Assembly (NCBI GenBank): GCA_007844125.1
Contig: CM017572.1
Coordinates: forward strand, 39,247,397 to 39,311,396
Direction: 5' to 3'
DNA length: 64,000 bases
Origin: Sinonovacula constricta
Lineage: Eukaryota; Mollusca; Bivalvia; Cardiida; Solecurtidae
In this document: piece by piece, positions 1 to 36,181 of the stretch
How positions within the stretch are numbered: position 1 is the first letter of the stretch
Layout: each line of letters starts with the position of its first letter
Program-made: the position numbers and the translations under genes
The notes under the pieces: generated by a model
Database searches by the model: none
Told to the model about the DNA's origin: nothing
The model's input: only the letters and a program-made list of their open reading frames with translations

Positions 1-291
1 GTGGGTTAAGGTGGGGTTTTATGTTGTAACATTATACCATACGTAAAGGGTTTGTGATAAGCTATGTGATTTTTGTTGACAGATGTATTATTATATTGTT
101 TTATTATGTTTTATCTGCAAATATATTCATTTTAAACATACACTTGTGTTTGTTTTATCATTGCAACCCATTAAGAAAATTGTCTTCATTTTAGTAAAAC
201 CGACTGACGTTCGTCCTAGTTCTAGACCGGACGCATATATTTCTTTATTTTTTAGCGAAAGAGGAATGACTTTCTGTACTATTGACGTTAG

Positions 292-491
292 ACAGCTCTG
301 ATGTGGCAGGCCTTCACACGGATTCTCACGATCTCGCGTATCTTAGTAGCACACAAATTCGCATGCAATATGCCCAGATCACACCCCGCTTGGAAGAAGT
401 TGTTAATCTGTTCCCCTGGTTAAACAAATCGGTGACCCTTGATCGCTCCCTGCTCTGCTTAATAAATCACTCAGCAATCACAAGTGTTTGA
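292..491 (+). CDS. possible terminal exon of an unrecognised plus-strand gene
   Basis: An open stretch of about 66 codons reads from a possible acceptor (TTAG ending at 291) to a TGA at 489-491. It is clearly more G+C-rich than its flanks. An AATAAA lies just downstream at 500-505, followed by T/G-rich sequence, which is the arrangement expected at the 3' end of a gene entering from the left edge. I recognise no domain. The frame has no ATG near its start, so it could only be a downstream exon. It may equally be a chance open frame. Confidence 0.22.
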
Positions 492-499
492 ACTAGATC

Positions 500-505
500 A
501 ATAAA
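500..505 (+). promoter_or_regulatory. candidate polyadenylation signal AATAAA
   Basis: A canonical AATAAA lies 9 bp after the stop of the candidate terminal exon at 292-491, with T/G-rich sequence about 20-40 bp further on. It is meaningful only if that exon is real. Confidence 0.25.
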
Positions 506-520
506 ATTATATACCTCACA

Positions 521-3100
521 TAATGGTTTTGTGGGTATGTTGACATATCGTGTTAAGACAGCGTTAAGACTTAATTTCGTCTGTGAAAAGTATGCCCGTT
601 GGTCGTTGGTGATGAGAACACGGTTCTTACGGCTTCAATTACAAAATGCTACGCGAGGAAATCAGATACATATTAAATATGAACACAACTCTTATTTAGT
701 TTAAAATAACTGTGATGATGTTGCACATAAGTGTACATGCCAGGCATTTCAAACGTCACCCTTCTATTGGTTTAAACCAAAAATACAAAAGTAAATAAAT
801 AAATCAGATAGGGTAATTTAATTTTTTTTCCCAAATACTCTTCAGATATTAGATAAGTGGTGTACATGTTATTCCGCATGGTGCAATTATGTTGTAAGAT
901 TCACTCTCTCAACATTACGAATGCAAAAAACTGGACATCTTGATCTGTTTTTACAAAGAAAAGTGAGATAAAAACGAAGTCGTAATATATCAGTCATATA
1001 TACTTTTTAAAATAAATTATGGGCTCTTGAAGATGATTTTTTGGCCTTATTGTCAAGTCATCCATACGCCGCTCCGCGATTTGACTTTCATGAAAAGAAC
1101 ACATTGAACCTGGTTGTTCATTGCCCCCTTGCACTACTACGCCACCCGACACCTAGGCACTCGAACAACATATCTTAGAACCACAGTAATTTGTAGTTTC
1201 TAGATTTATTATATAAATTCGAATAACGACATAATGATTGTCTTGAAAAAATCCTTAATCTTACCATTCATTGGAACAAAGTATCGTTATCATGGATGAA
1301 ACCAGAGGGGGGATGGGGGATGGATACACCCTCACCAACAATGTAAAAGAGTAGAGATGTGAAACCACATACATGTAAGCTTAAAAAATACTAAGCTTTT
1401 AAAGTAACTTTTGTCTGTTGACTGCTTAAGTCGAAATTAGGGTCCCTTACTCTGTGTGTGTGTATATATATACATAAATCTAAAATTTACAGCATTTTTA
1501 AGTAGACGCACATACAATAAGTGTCAGTATAGGATTTACACACTCTTAATCCGTGTACTAAGCCCTAAGATTAATGTCTTTTCTTGAAGTTATATTATAG
1601 GATATTCTTTAATATGTTAAGACATAATACAATTATGAATTTAGGTCAAGTTAGAAGTCCATTAGTACATATGCTAAATTTAGACAGTCCGGGTATAAAG
1701 TACATTAGGACATTAGCTTAATTTAGACATTAATTAAATCAGCTTTTTTAATACACTGCTTGCCAAATCTAATGGCAGTTCTAGCTTTCTGTGTACATAT
1801 ACACACACTTTCCCATTCCAACGACAACAAAAAAAGTCCATCTAATTAATGTGCGAGGATGACTTCTGGCTACTACCGATGTAGAACCACTGTTGCTCAG
1901 CAAGCCAGAAAAAGACATGTCTATATTGGGACTCAAACCCATGTTTTGGCATGCTTAGTAGTTACACCCTACAAGGCAGCATAAACTTCTCAGACATGGC
2001 CTTGAAAGAAAAGGCAAATCTGTCTGAGTTTCTTAATTTATTTTGCATTGTCATTTTTAAAAATACATTATAATTTACAAATCATTTTGGAATCAATATG
2101 ATGCAAAAAAATCTAGCAAGAGAAGAGATGAGATAAAAAAACAAAAACAAAAAAACAACAACTCCAAAATGAAATCATTTTTTCCTGGGAAAGTTTTATC
2201 TTTGATATTTTCATTGATTTTATTGCAAGGCAAATACTTGTCCACAGATTATTTGTTTATATTTTAGTTACATCTTCAAAAACAAGTGCTTTGTGAATGC
2301 TATGTATTTAAAAATACATGTTCTGTTACGAAATGTGTTATTTATAAAATCAGGAAAAAAATTAGCTTACATACATGTATGTTATATCCACAATTTTATT
2401 CACACTGAAGATATGATCCCATAATATGTTAAGAAACAAACCTGAACAAAATTTTGCAAAATATTGTAAATAATAATTCTAAAAAATGGACGGAGCATGT
2501 ATGATAATAAATAATGTATACAAATTATTTTAATTCTCATATACATCGAAGATGTACAACATAAACTAGAAAAAACAGCTGTAATATATATTATACATGT
2601 ATGAACTAAACAAACAGAGCAATATCACAAATATGTGAAAGTGAACAACAGCTTTTTCCAAAAAAAAAAACAGAACACAACTTACAGACAAGATTCTTCA
2701 GATAAGGGGAAATAATTTGATTTAATGTTGAAATACATCCAATGATTCTCCAACAGTGTGGGTTCGTTTTGGACAATGGGAAAATTCTACTGAATATCAA
2801 CATTAAAAAGGTTTTAATGTGATATAAATAGGTTCAGCAAGAGAAAATATTCGCCTTTTTGGAATAAATGATATAAAATGAAAGAGCATATCGATGGGTC
2901 AAGGGAAAATTACTTTTTTTTTCATATTTTTCCACCAGGTAAAAAAAAAAAAAAGAAATTATTAGTGAACTACTTCTTTTTTGACCTTGTATAATAAGAA
3001 TACAATGTTTTTTCTACTATTTGTAATATGGAGTTATTTAATATTTGTTAAACAAATGTATCTGTATTGCAATTTGTTTTAATTTCAAATGTTTTACCTC
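521..3100. other. intergenic A+T-rich DNA
   Basis: I see no coding exon here. It holds one copy of a dispersed repeat (about 1290-1450), A-rich simple tracts (for example 2129-2160 and 2940-2955), and probably the 3' untranslated region or downstream flank of the minus-strand KIFAP3 gene. Several TTTATT words (AATAAA on the minus strand, for example near 2038, 2217 and 2396) could be poly(A) signals, but I cannot choose among them. Confidence 0.5.
1290..1450 (+). repeat. dispersed repeat D1, copy 1 (partial)
   Basis: The segment has a GTAAAAGAGTAGAG core, then ACTAAGCTTTTAAAGTAA, then TTTGTCTGTTGACTG and GGGTCCCTTACT. It matches sequences at about 50810-51055 (same strand) and 62855-63100 (opposite strand). 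No coding capacity. This copy lacks the far end seen in the other two. Confidence 0.6.
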
Positions 3101-3119
3101 TGATTTAAGTTAGAATAGT

Positions 3120-3262
3120 CTTCGGTTGAGCTACCAATATGTTCATGTGGGAAGGTTTTCTGGCTAAGTTGGGGTGCGCCGGTGGTTCTATCCATAGATA
3201 AGTCTGAGGACTTCCTCCACCAATAATTAGCTGGACGTTGCCAATATGACCGTAATTGTGTG
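3120..3262 (+). repeat. SINE-like dispersed repeat D2, copy 1
   Basis: A diverged copy of a short family with the consensus features GGTGGTTCTACCCAGA, GTCTGGGGTCTTCC, ACCAATAA, AGCTGGACGT and AATATGACC. Related copies occur near 17800, 19720, 20645, 25095, 27360 and 34130 in both orientations. The element looks like the body or tail of an old SINE. Confidence 0.5.
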
Positions 3263-4221
3263 GAAGTGATGCAACAAAAAACAACAACAACAAAGGCAAC
3301 AAAACAAGGAGCATATCCAAAGATGTATAAATGATCATCTACTATATGTAAAAAGGAATGACATGTGTGTAATAAAATATACATTATATCACAATGGTTT
3401 GATTCAATACACAACACAAATGTAAATCAGTTATAATGACAGCATATTTTATGAATGGTTTGTTGATTTAAGCACACAAAAAATGAATGATGTACGTAAG
3501 TTAATGTCTAAGCAAGAGTATAGGTTTCATAGTGTTAAATAAGTTAAGTAAGCATGTTCATAAGTGAGAAATTTCTCAAGATTACAAATATTTAAATGAT
3601 TAAAAATGAGACAGTGACAGAAGGTTTAACCAAAATGTGTAAATAATTTAAAAATATATTAAATACGGTATCTGACATTGTTGTGTAAGATTTTAAAAAA
3701 AACAACTTAAAAAGGTTCCATTGACAAAATCCTGAATTGTTTTATACAGTTTATGAGAAGACCTTGCATCAGTAATTAAAAAATTTAAAATTTCAGTATC
3801 ATTTGTCATCACACTAATTTCATGAAAAAGCAGAAACAAAACTTCATTACTATTTAGCTTAATCTGTGATTAAAATCATTTTATCAATATAATATTAATC
3901 TAAAATGAATGCTTCCTATTCAATATTAAATGAAAAAATATTTTTTAATATTAAATGAATCACCTATCAAATACAGATGTCCCCTACTATTTCACACCCT
4001 GACAGTATCAGCATTCCCCACAGTCCCCTATTTCAACTGACCACTTTTGCAATCTAGTATTACTTTTCAGTTACAGGTGCCATCAGACAATTACATGACC
4101 CCCATACACGTATACACCCCCTATCATCAGTGCTGTCCCCTATCTGAAACAATTGCTGGTGACCAGTATTAAAATATCTAACAATAATCATTTAATTAAA
4201 TAATTACAGGTGCCTCCATTA

Positions 4222-27819
<23,598 letters not shown>

Positions 27820-28336
27820 TCAATTTAGCTTACAAGAAAGAAAAAAAAACTAATCTGAATTTACATATGTTCCACACATGTTAAAATGGCTGACAATTTC
27901 TAGCATGTGATCAGAGAAATTTGTTCTTTGTGTTATCATGTTTCAAAGCAATGTAAGTATCAGTTTTTGTCTAAGAGTTAGGAACTTTGAATTGGATCAA
28001 AAGTGCTGGGCCAATTCTTAACATGAATAAAGCCCTAAAACAAGAGAGAAAACACAAGAGAATCTTTGATATGATAGAACTGCCAGACCCTAATATAAAT
28101 AAAAGGGTTGAAATCAATGTGGCATTGATTGCTTCACCATTCAGAAAAGTAGTTTTGAGACAATGTGCAGGGAGCATGGTGTAGATAAAGAGCTGTACAT
28201 ACTTTTTGTCTAAGATAAACTGTCCCTTCTCAAACCATACAATACTGTTTTTCATGTACAATGGACGTAAGCAGAAGGTTATAGTCAAGAACCAGGTTTA
28301 ATTGATGAGCTATAATGCAAGAGTGGAAGTCACTTA

Positions 28337-29496
28337 CCGTATTTACTCGTGTAATTGCGGCCCTTTTTTACCCGACTTTATCATTAAGGAGTTGGGGGTG
28401 CGGCCATTCTATAGGTGTAAGGTTTTGGGACATTTTTTCTAGAACGATTCTGCCGATTTTTGGGACGCCATGCGTCTAGGTAAGCTCTCTTAGTAGGAGG
28501 TTGACGGACGATATGAACAAGATAGCGCCATTCTATGCTTTTGTCTAAACAACGTGAACATATTCCATAATTTATAAATGACTTCCTAGTTTTATCTCTT
28601 GTATCATGTTTCTCAATGTTTGCATCATCAAACAATTTCACCCAGCTGTCATGTGCACACTACCATGCAGATCAAAGGATTTCATAGTAGAGCCTATAAA
28701 ACAACACAGTTTTGATACAAGCCGATAATCTCTTTGAAGTTGCATTTCATAGACAGGAAATATCGATGTTTAACTCCACACAGCCTGTCAATAAAACGAA
28801 ATCTCCATATGAAATTAACAGGACGGTTGATCAAAGCAAAATGTACATATATGAACTAAGGGTTTTTTAAAAACAAGTTTGTGAAATTACATGTATACGG
28901 AAATTTTTTAAATTTATACGGAATTTTGTTTTCATTATATTTCTATGAAAATACAATGATTTAAAGTTCAATGTCCATTCATACATAACTAAGAATCACA
29001 ATCATTGGAACAAGTTTGTACATCACCTGTTACTGTTTATTGTCACTAATGGACACGTTATTCTCATCTCTCAGAGCCACTAATTGACAAGTTATTCTCA
29101 CCTGTCCGCTGGACCCCAGAGAAGACGGTGACATGTTGAGAAGGTGCAAAATATCTTATTGACACTTGACATGAGTAGCTCAATCTGCCTTTAAAAACCT
29201 ACCTACCAAACTTTAACAATTAATTCTCCCAAATTGTCAAACATAGCGTATCTATCATATTATCACTCAAACCTTACCTTCAATTCAATTGCCGAATACC
29301 TATTTTTTTTTTTCAATGATTCTCGGTACGTTACTGTATGACTGTCATTGTCTTTATGGATATATACGCGGTATTAACGATTTAACGGAGCTCTGCCATA
29401 TAAACTGTGCGGCCTTTATATTTTTTCTTCAAATTTTGCGGTCATTTTGGGGGTGCGGCCATTACACGGGTGCGACCATTACATGAGTGAATACGG
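28337..29496. mobile_element. MITE T2 with CCGTATTTACTCG termini and TA duplication
   Basis: The left end CCGTATTTACTCGTGTAATT with GCGGCC is mirrored by ATTACATGAGTGAATACGG, and subterminal GGGGGTGCGGCCATT words occur near both ends. TA flanks both sides. The 1160-bp interior has short frames only. It is upstream of the KIFAP3 exons found, possibly in its first intron. Confidence 0.8.
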
Positions 29497-29870
29497 TACT
29501 ATAGTCTATCACACCTACCAGATGTTTTTCACTAGATGCTGTATTTCTGCATGCTTTGAGTTTATTTATAAATGTGAAGTCCATTTGGTGTTGCATTTCA
29601 TGATCATGTTTAAATCTAGTTTAAACAGATTGGACATACTAATGTATACATTGGATGATTTTTATAATATTGCCGGATAATAAACTACTTTTTGCTGCAC
29701 CGGAAACTGGAATAGACTTAAACTGTTAGGTCAACAGCTTTCTGCATTAGCAGTAAATACAACAAAAACTCAACTTTCTTAATTCAAAGTACTATAAAAC
29801 TATATGCACCACACCATACATCAACATTTAATAGACATATTCATGTGCAAGATGTCACGATGTGTTAACA

Positions 29871-30877
29871 CAGGGTTTTCCCTTGAAATTTTTTTTAGGG
29901 GGTTACAGTGTGCCCCTAGGTTTATGATTTGGGGGTCATTGGTAAATTTTGGGGGTCACATTATATAATCACTTTACTAATAGTCTTGCACCTTAAAAAC
30001 AGAACTAAATTGTTCATTTATGTTTTATACTATTAAAACAAAACAAAATCACATATTGTACATTTCAGATTTTAAAATGTGAAAGTATTTTCTCTATCTG
30101 ACTCACTCTCAGAAATATATCTCTATTAGAATATATAGTTTTTTTTTTGGTGAACTCGGATCGGGAAGGGGTTCATTTTCAGGCTGAGTTGATGATTTAC
30201 TTTGTTTTGTTTGAAAAAACGTTGTCAGCTTGGACCGAGACATTTTGACAAAATGGTTTACATTTTTAGAATTGTTTATGGTTCACTTTTGGATTTTTGT
30301 TGCAAAAACAAAAACCAGTCAAAACTTAGGTATTCGTACTCATATTGGTTCAACCTACATGTCTTTCCTACATAACGTTAAATTTGACCTTGTAGTGTTT
30401 TTAATATATTGCCTTAGACCGTTTGGTTTCTAAAGCCGAACATATATTTGCTTAAAATTAATATGCAATGTATGACTTAACTATGTTCTAAAAGATTAAT
30501 GCAGATAAAACTCATTCAAACCTTTGATATGTAGCTTATTCACGGGCCGGTTTTAGCCGCGTTCTAAACTTAACGATCATTACTATTGCGACGCTTTAAA
30601 GAAATGCTGAACGTGATACAGCATCTAACTACACAGAATTGCTGGTTCCCAGTCATCTAAACGCAGTACATGTATCTTTTGGGTGGACCGGATAGCAGTA
30701 TTTAGACAACATATAATGGACGCTTATTTACAAAATACTTTGTCTAACTGAAGCAAATTGATACTTAAATGCTTTTTGCAACAGTTTGACGAGCTGACAA
30801 AGATCAATGTCTTTTGCGGGTCATCTGTCGAAAATATATGCCAAAACGCACAAATTTGTGCGTCAGGGAAAACCCTG
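29871..30877. mobile_element. TIR element with CAGGGTTTTCCC ends
   Basis: CAGGGTTTTCCC at the left and GGGAAAACCCTG at the right are perfect 12-bp inverted repeats, flanked by a 5-bp direct repeat TAACA. A short palindrome (GCACAAATTTGTGC) lies just inside the right end. CAGGG termini recall hAT elements, but those usually make 8-bp duplications. No recognised transposase frame in the 1007 bp. Confidence 0.7.
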
Positions 30878-30899
30878 TAACATTTTATTTCTGACAGCT

Positions 30900-32280
30900 T
30901 ATCTCAATCAATTTCAATAACAAACTAAAATATATATACCATAATTGCAAAAGTTGTCTTACATGTATGCCATAAATTTTTATTTTAAATTGTTTGCCTA
31001 CTGGAATATTGTCACATTACTCAAATTCGAGGTTCTTCTAAATTCAGCGGTAGTTTGACTTTAAAAATCCAATTGGATATTTCACTAGTTAAAAGATATT
31101 TTCTGTATATTTTTTTAAAAGCTAGAAGTTGTTACTGAAGTAGTTCATCAGTTTATTTTAGCTCTTTCGAAAAACAATGAAGACAAAAAATATATGCTTA
31201 AAATCGTCGAATTTAGGTAGCACTAAGGTCTGTTACTAAGGATAATGAATGCAGCAGACATATGAATTTTTCATGATTAAAATATCAGTTCAATGCCATC
31301 GATTCTGCTACATATTCCTCATTAACTATATACAGCCTAGAATGACGCGGTATATTTCAAAGGACTACCTTTTAAGATATCTTGCATCTTCTGCTTGCAT
31401 CATCTTTTGGCTTTATTCCCACCTAAAATAAGTATTTTATGAAGGTTTCCCTTCATTTAAGACATATTTTTCTAAGATACCAAATATGTGGGGCAACACT
31501 CCACAAAATGAGATATCAACGGCTGGCTTGAAAGTGAGAAAGAAGAGTACTGTTTCAAGTTAATATTGAATTAGAAAAGATCATTGATAAGTTCTCATAA
31601 TAAGTCATATTCTATCTTAATATTAGAAAACTCTGTGGAATACACTTTTGTTTGGCGTAGAAATATCCCTATATTAATTTAGTGTAGTTTGTGAAGTTCA
31701 TCGGAACACCTCGGATATTTTATTTTCAGAAATACATTCTGCCACGCAGAGTTATTGTTCGTTACTATCACCATTATAACATGATGATATTTTTGACATT
31801 TGGAAGTGGATGTAGGAGTGGGGGGCGGGGCGTGTATATGTTTATAGTTAAAATTTTACAATACTAACAAATTTTCAACGTTTATATAAGACTGCACACG
31901 TGTTGTTTATCACCAATATGTATTTTACATCGATCTGAGCGTTACTGTTGGAAGTTGTGATATAATGATAATAATAATAATAATAATATCAACAACAACA
32001 ACACATTTTTAATCTAACCAGCCTCTTTGCATGCATGATCGAACCAGATAGGTTGAATGTACAAGGCTGGCAAAGTCCCCCTCCCCGACTCCCGCCCCAC
32101 CCCCATTATGGGGTTAAATGCCACATATTTCTTTTTTTTAATTATTGCTTACAGTTATTTCCTAAATCGAAACATAATCACACATCTGTTTATTTATTTT
32201 GCAAATTCAAGAGAAACCTGAGTATCACGGGAATAGGGTGTGTGGTGGATTCTGCTCGCCTTCAACAGGAGTGGGTGATT
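30900..32280. other. A+T-rich DNA without recognised genes
   Basis: I see no exon with paired splice signals. There is an ATA/ATC microsatellite stretch near 31965-32000. If the missing first exon of KIFAP3 is not close to 27805, it may lie here, but I could not identify it. Confidence 0.4.
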
Positions 32281-32291
32281 CTGTCGGGATA

Positions 32292-32765
32292 CAGTCAAAA
32301 CGTACCTCTCGCCAAAACGTACCCCCGATGAGAAGTCAAAACAATGTTAAATATATACGTAATCATCAATGGTACATCACAGATATAACTAACTTGCCGA
32401 TTCAAAATACAAGTCAGTTAAAAGAGACAATATAAGATATACAATTATTTAAGAAAAGAACACAAACATGACATATAATAATGATATATGACACGAAATG
32501 AAATGAATCAATGTAAAAAAACACAATCCATACAGTACAAAAATAACAATTATAACTCATTAAAGTGTTTATATTATACAATTAATAAACTTATCTTATG
32601 AATTATGAATTATGTTTTATTAATTATGTCTAATAAAATGTTAATATTATATGGAAACATGGAGGTACGTTTTGACTTATAACAGGAGTACGTTTTGACT
32701 TCTCGACAGGGGTACGTTTTGACTTTCCGTAGAGGTACGTTTTCGTGAGAGGTACGTTTTGACAG
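32292..32765. mobile_element. MITE with GTCAAAACGTACC terminal and subterminal repeats, TA duplication
   Basis: The left end CAGTCAAAACGTACCTCTCG is mirrored by GAGAGGTACGTTTTGACAG (one mismatch in the first ten). TA flanks both ends (32290-32291 and 32766-32767). Inside, GTACGTTTTGACTT recurs three times near the right end and once inverted at the left, as subterminal repeats. The middle is A+T-rich and noncoding. Confidence 0.75.
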
Positions 32766-32934
32766 TAAACCATTCTGTCCGTCTCGGAAAACTCAGGGCG
32801 GCGGGATTCTATCTATACAGATTCAAATGTGAACATAAACAGAGGATAAATTAATCGCATGCAAATACAGCGAGGACCTGCAGCGTACCTCCGCCCCCTC
32901 ACTCCCTTCCACTATTCATCCAACTTTGAAAAAG

Positions 32935-33006
32935 TCAGAGAGAGAGAAAGAGAGAGAAAGAGGAAAGAGAGAGAGAGAAAGAGAGGGAGAGAGAGAGAGA
33001 GAGAGA
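32935..33006 (+). repeat. GA-rich microsatellite
   Basis: An imperfect (GA)n/(GAGAAA)n tract. Open frames across it are artefacts of the repeat. Confidence 0.9.
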
Positions 33007-33358
33007 CTGAAACAGGCTCACCGCCATGATCATCCAAATTCTCGACTCTCGAGGTAGCAAAGATAAGAGGAATGTTGCGGGTTTTTTTAGGTTCACCCTG
33101 TATGTATACACTTGATGTTTTAACTAAAACTTTTTTGTTTCGGTTTGGTAAAACAACAATACAGACAACTTTCATAATTTAGCAAAGTTCTTTTCCCCAT
33201 ACTTTACGCAAGGCAGATTAGTTTGCGAATGCAAACAACAACACCCGATATCTGAGACACACATTCATAGTTCAATAACTCAATTAACTACTAACTGACA
33301 GCATATAACATATTCAAATATTGCATTTTCACGGTCACAGCGGTAGGCATATAATCAC

Positions 33359-33828
33359 TTCAAACCAGCCTCGCTGCTGGGTTAACTCTTTAGCGACGTG
33401 GTTTAAGCGTCTTCCAAAGTTGCGCGGTTATCCAATCTCATTAAAATCACATCCTAACTTTCGCTTCATTACTTTCCGCTGGTTAGGATCTGATAACATC
33501 CCGATAAAGGTCGCCTCGAAGTGACCTTTATATTAATGAGCCGATGACGTCAAACTTGACCAATCATAAACCTCGTTACGAAACAAGTTCGTCTGATCTT
33601 TCAACACGGCGGCATCCATACCTTCCGATCAGTTATACCACAACATTTTGCAGCCGACGATTTCATTGGCTAATCAAAGGTCAAATTGAGGTGACACCTA
33701 ATGCGATGTCATCAGATCCTAACCAGCGGAAAATAATGAAGCGAAAGTTAGGATGTGATTTTAATGAGATTGCGCGGTTATCGTGGTTGGTGTACGGATG
33801 GGTGACCGTTGGAGAGCGCCGGCCTGAG
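33359..33828 (+). repeat. 5S-rRNA-like repeat copy, split by a MULE-type MITE
   Basis: The outer parts (33359-33432 and 33783-33828) join across the inserted element into one sequence: CCAGCCTCGCTGCTGG, GCGTCTTCCAAAGTTGCG, then GTACGGATGGGTGACCG and GGAGAGCGCCGG. GGATGGGTGACCG equals the box C region of many 5S rRNAs. Parts recur inverted at 34495-34568 and 34783-34806, so this is a dispersed family and not a 5S gene. Confidence 0.5.
33433..33772. mobile_element. MULE-like MITE, about 62-bp TIRs and a 10-bp target duplication
   Basis: The first 62 bp (starting CAATCTCATTAAAATCACAT) reappear inverted at the other end with one mismatch, and CGCGGTTATC is directly repeated on both sides (33423-33432 and 33773-33782). 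Long TIRs with a 9-11-bp duplication are characteristic of Mutator-like elements. At 340 bp it has no transposase. Near-identical TIRs suggest recent insertion. Confidence 0.88.
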
Positions 33829-34129
33829 CTACAGTAACTTAATTCCGGTTATATTCACAAGCTGAAACTTATTTTTTTTTCAAATTCCTAACCCGACTTA
33901 CTAAGTCACGTGGCCTAAAGCGCCACCGAGCCCGATCATGTGGCAAAAGTAAATGTAATGAACCATCAGTGAAAGAGACTGGACCTATGGTGTATAGTGT
34001 TTGCGACACGCACGATGTTAGAAGAACTGCTATTTGGGTTAAAAAAATCAAAATAAGAAACTGTAAACCTTATAGTGGGAGCTCGTGGCATGGTATTAGA
34101 GTCACCGATTTATAACTCCTCTGACTGCT

Positions 34130-34275
34130 TAGCCTACCTCCGCTGTTCAGGGCGATGGACTTTTAATGTGGAAAGGTCTTCTAGCTAATGCGCCAATAGT
34201 TCTACGCAGATATTTGTCTTTGGTTTTCCTTAGCTAAACAGGTGGCCGTTGCTGGATCATAAATGGTCACTGTTA
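34130..34275 (+). repeat. SINE-like dispersed repeat D2, copy 7
   Basis: AGTTCTACGCAGATATTTGT, then TAGCTAAACAGGTGGCCGTT and GCTGGATCATAAATGG, follow the D2 order with strong divergence. Confidence 0.35.
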
Positions 34276-34494
34276 TAATTCCAAAAACAGTGGGGTGGGG
34301 GGTGGGAACAACCTAACAGTGTATATTATTAATAAAAATATATTACTTGTTGAGAAATAAGGTCAAGCGGAAAAAGCACAGAGAACTGTTAAATCCACTG
34401 TAAAAACATGAAGTCCAAACAGAAATCACTTTTGTTAAGCAAGCAAAACTATGCATACTACTAAAATGACATGACTGCCATGATGACCGTAGCT

Positions 34495-34806
34495 TAACCG
34501 CGCAACTTTGGAAGCCGCTTAAACCATGTCGCTAAAGAATTAAGACAGCAGCGAGGCTGGTTTAAATTGCGTTACAAGGGAATGGCCATCTCTACATGTG
34601 AAATATAACGTTGTCAAAACAAGTCATATTATGCACAAATTTATAATAGAAACGACAACAACAAGCATGGTGTTTTAATAGATAATTTTTATGGTATTTT
34701 TATTTAACATTCTATTCCACTGGTACATGTACACATTAATGCCAAATAGAAGTATGGTTGTACATAAAATACATATGTAACGAAGGCCGGCGCTCTCCAA
34801 AGGTCA
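34495..34806 (-). repeat. inverted fragments of the 5S-like repeat family
   Basis: ACCGCGCAACTTTGGAAGCC and AGCAGCGAGGCTGGTTTAAA (34495-34568) reverse-complement the front part of the repeat at 33359; GGCCGGCGCTCTCC with GGTCAC (34785-34806) reverse-complements its end. The order is swapped relative to a simple inverted copy, so two fragments or a rearranged copy are present. Confidence 0.5.
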
Positions 34807-35256
34807 CAAGGAATATTGTTAAAAAGATATGTGGCGTTGGTGAGGTTTTGTTAACAAATACTGGAGGTGGCCTAGGTTATATTAAAATATGTTTGTAAGA
34901 AGCATGACACCGGACGATCATAAATATTTGTGACAATTTTAATAATTGACACCGTTCGAATATTGTTTATTTGATCTGGTAAAAATATAAACTTTTAATA
35001 AGTCATACAACGTTGAAGAATAACCCACAAGCGATAACCATGCCTATAAAGTTCATTGGTCAAAGGGAAAAAAAACTAGCAAAAATGAAAACAAAAACAA
35101 ATTTTAGATGAGTTGCCTCCCTTTGAAAAATAACATACATACATAGGATACATAGGTGATTCTGGTAGAAGGATTAGTCCTGTGACACCAGCTCTGATTC
35201 TTCATGGTCATCAGCATACCCTAGGTTAAGTCCCATTGACAAGGGAGCTTCATACT

Positions 35257-36181
35257 TTATTGTTTGGTCACACCAGAATTATCTAGCCTTCCTTCGAAGG
35301 AGCGAACTGACTTAGCACTGATTACACAGGGTGGTAGGCTATTCCATATATCAACAACACGGAAAGTGAAGAAGTACTTTCTACTGTCTAAATGTGCCCT
35401 TTTCTTAAATAACATCTGATTATGCCCTCTTGTAGAATAACTAGTACTATCACATCTTCTAGGAAGAATTTCTTCTGGTTCAATGTCATACTTATGGTTC
35501 AAGATCTTGAATACTTCAATCATATCCCCTCTTAAACGTCTGTACGATAAGGTTGGTAACTTCAATAATCGTAATGTATTTTCATATGAATGCTCAGATA
35601 AACCAGGAATGATTTTTTAGCTCTCCTCTGTACGATTCGAGTAGTTCTACATGTTTCTTCCTATGTGGTGCCCAAACTTGGTTAGCATACTCTAAGTGTG
35701 ACCTTACTAAACTCTTGTATAGCATTAACGAAGTGTCTCTATCCAGGTATTCAAAGGATCTTCTAATAATTCCTAGTACTGTGTTTGCCTTGTTTACTTT
35801 TTCAATGATGTGATCTTCAAATGATAGTTTTTCATCTATAGTAACTCCAATGTCTTTTTCCGCTTTACTGTACTCCATGTTTTTAAATCCATTTTTAGTG
35901 TATATTCATAATTCAATTTATCCCTTTTGTTACTGATTTTCATACATTGCATTTGTCTGGATGGAACTTGAGTAACCATTTTTCTGACCATTCATGAATT
36001 CTATGGATATCTTCTTGGAGCTTCTCACAGTCCTCTTGATGTTTAATATTATGAAAAACTTAGTGTCATCTGCATATAAATATATGTCACTGTCATTTTT
36101 CAAGCAATCTGGTAAGTCGTTAATATATATGACGAATAATATCGGTCCAAGGACTGAGCCTTGTGGAATACCGCTAGACAC
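35257..36181 (-). pseudogene. LINE reverse transcriptase, broken
   Basis: The fragment at 35930-36181 has the RT motif GIPQGSVLGPILFVIYINDL and the catalytic YADD. Those at 35594-35878 (FEDHIIEKVNKANTVLGIIR, LVRSHLEYANQVWAPH) and 35257-35565 are RT thumb and C-terminal parts. Frame changes separate all three. The palm and finger parts further upstream (36200-36990) are present only as a non-open remnant. Confidence 0.85.
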
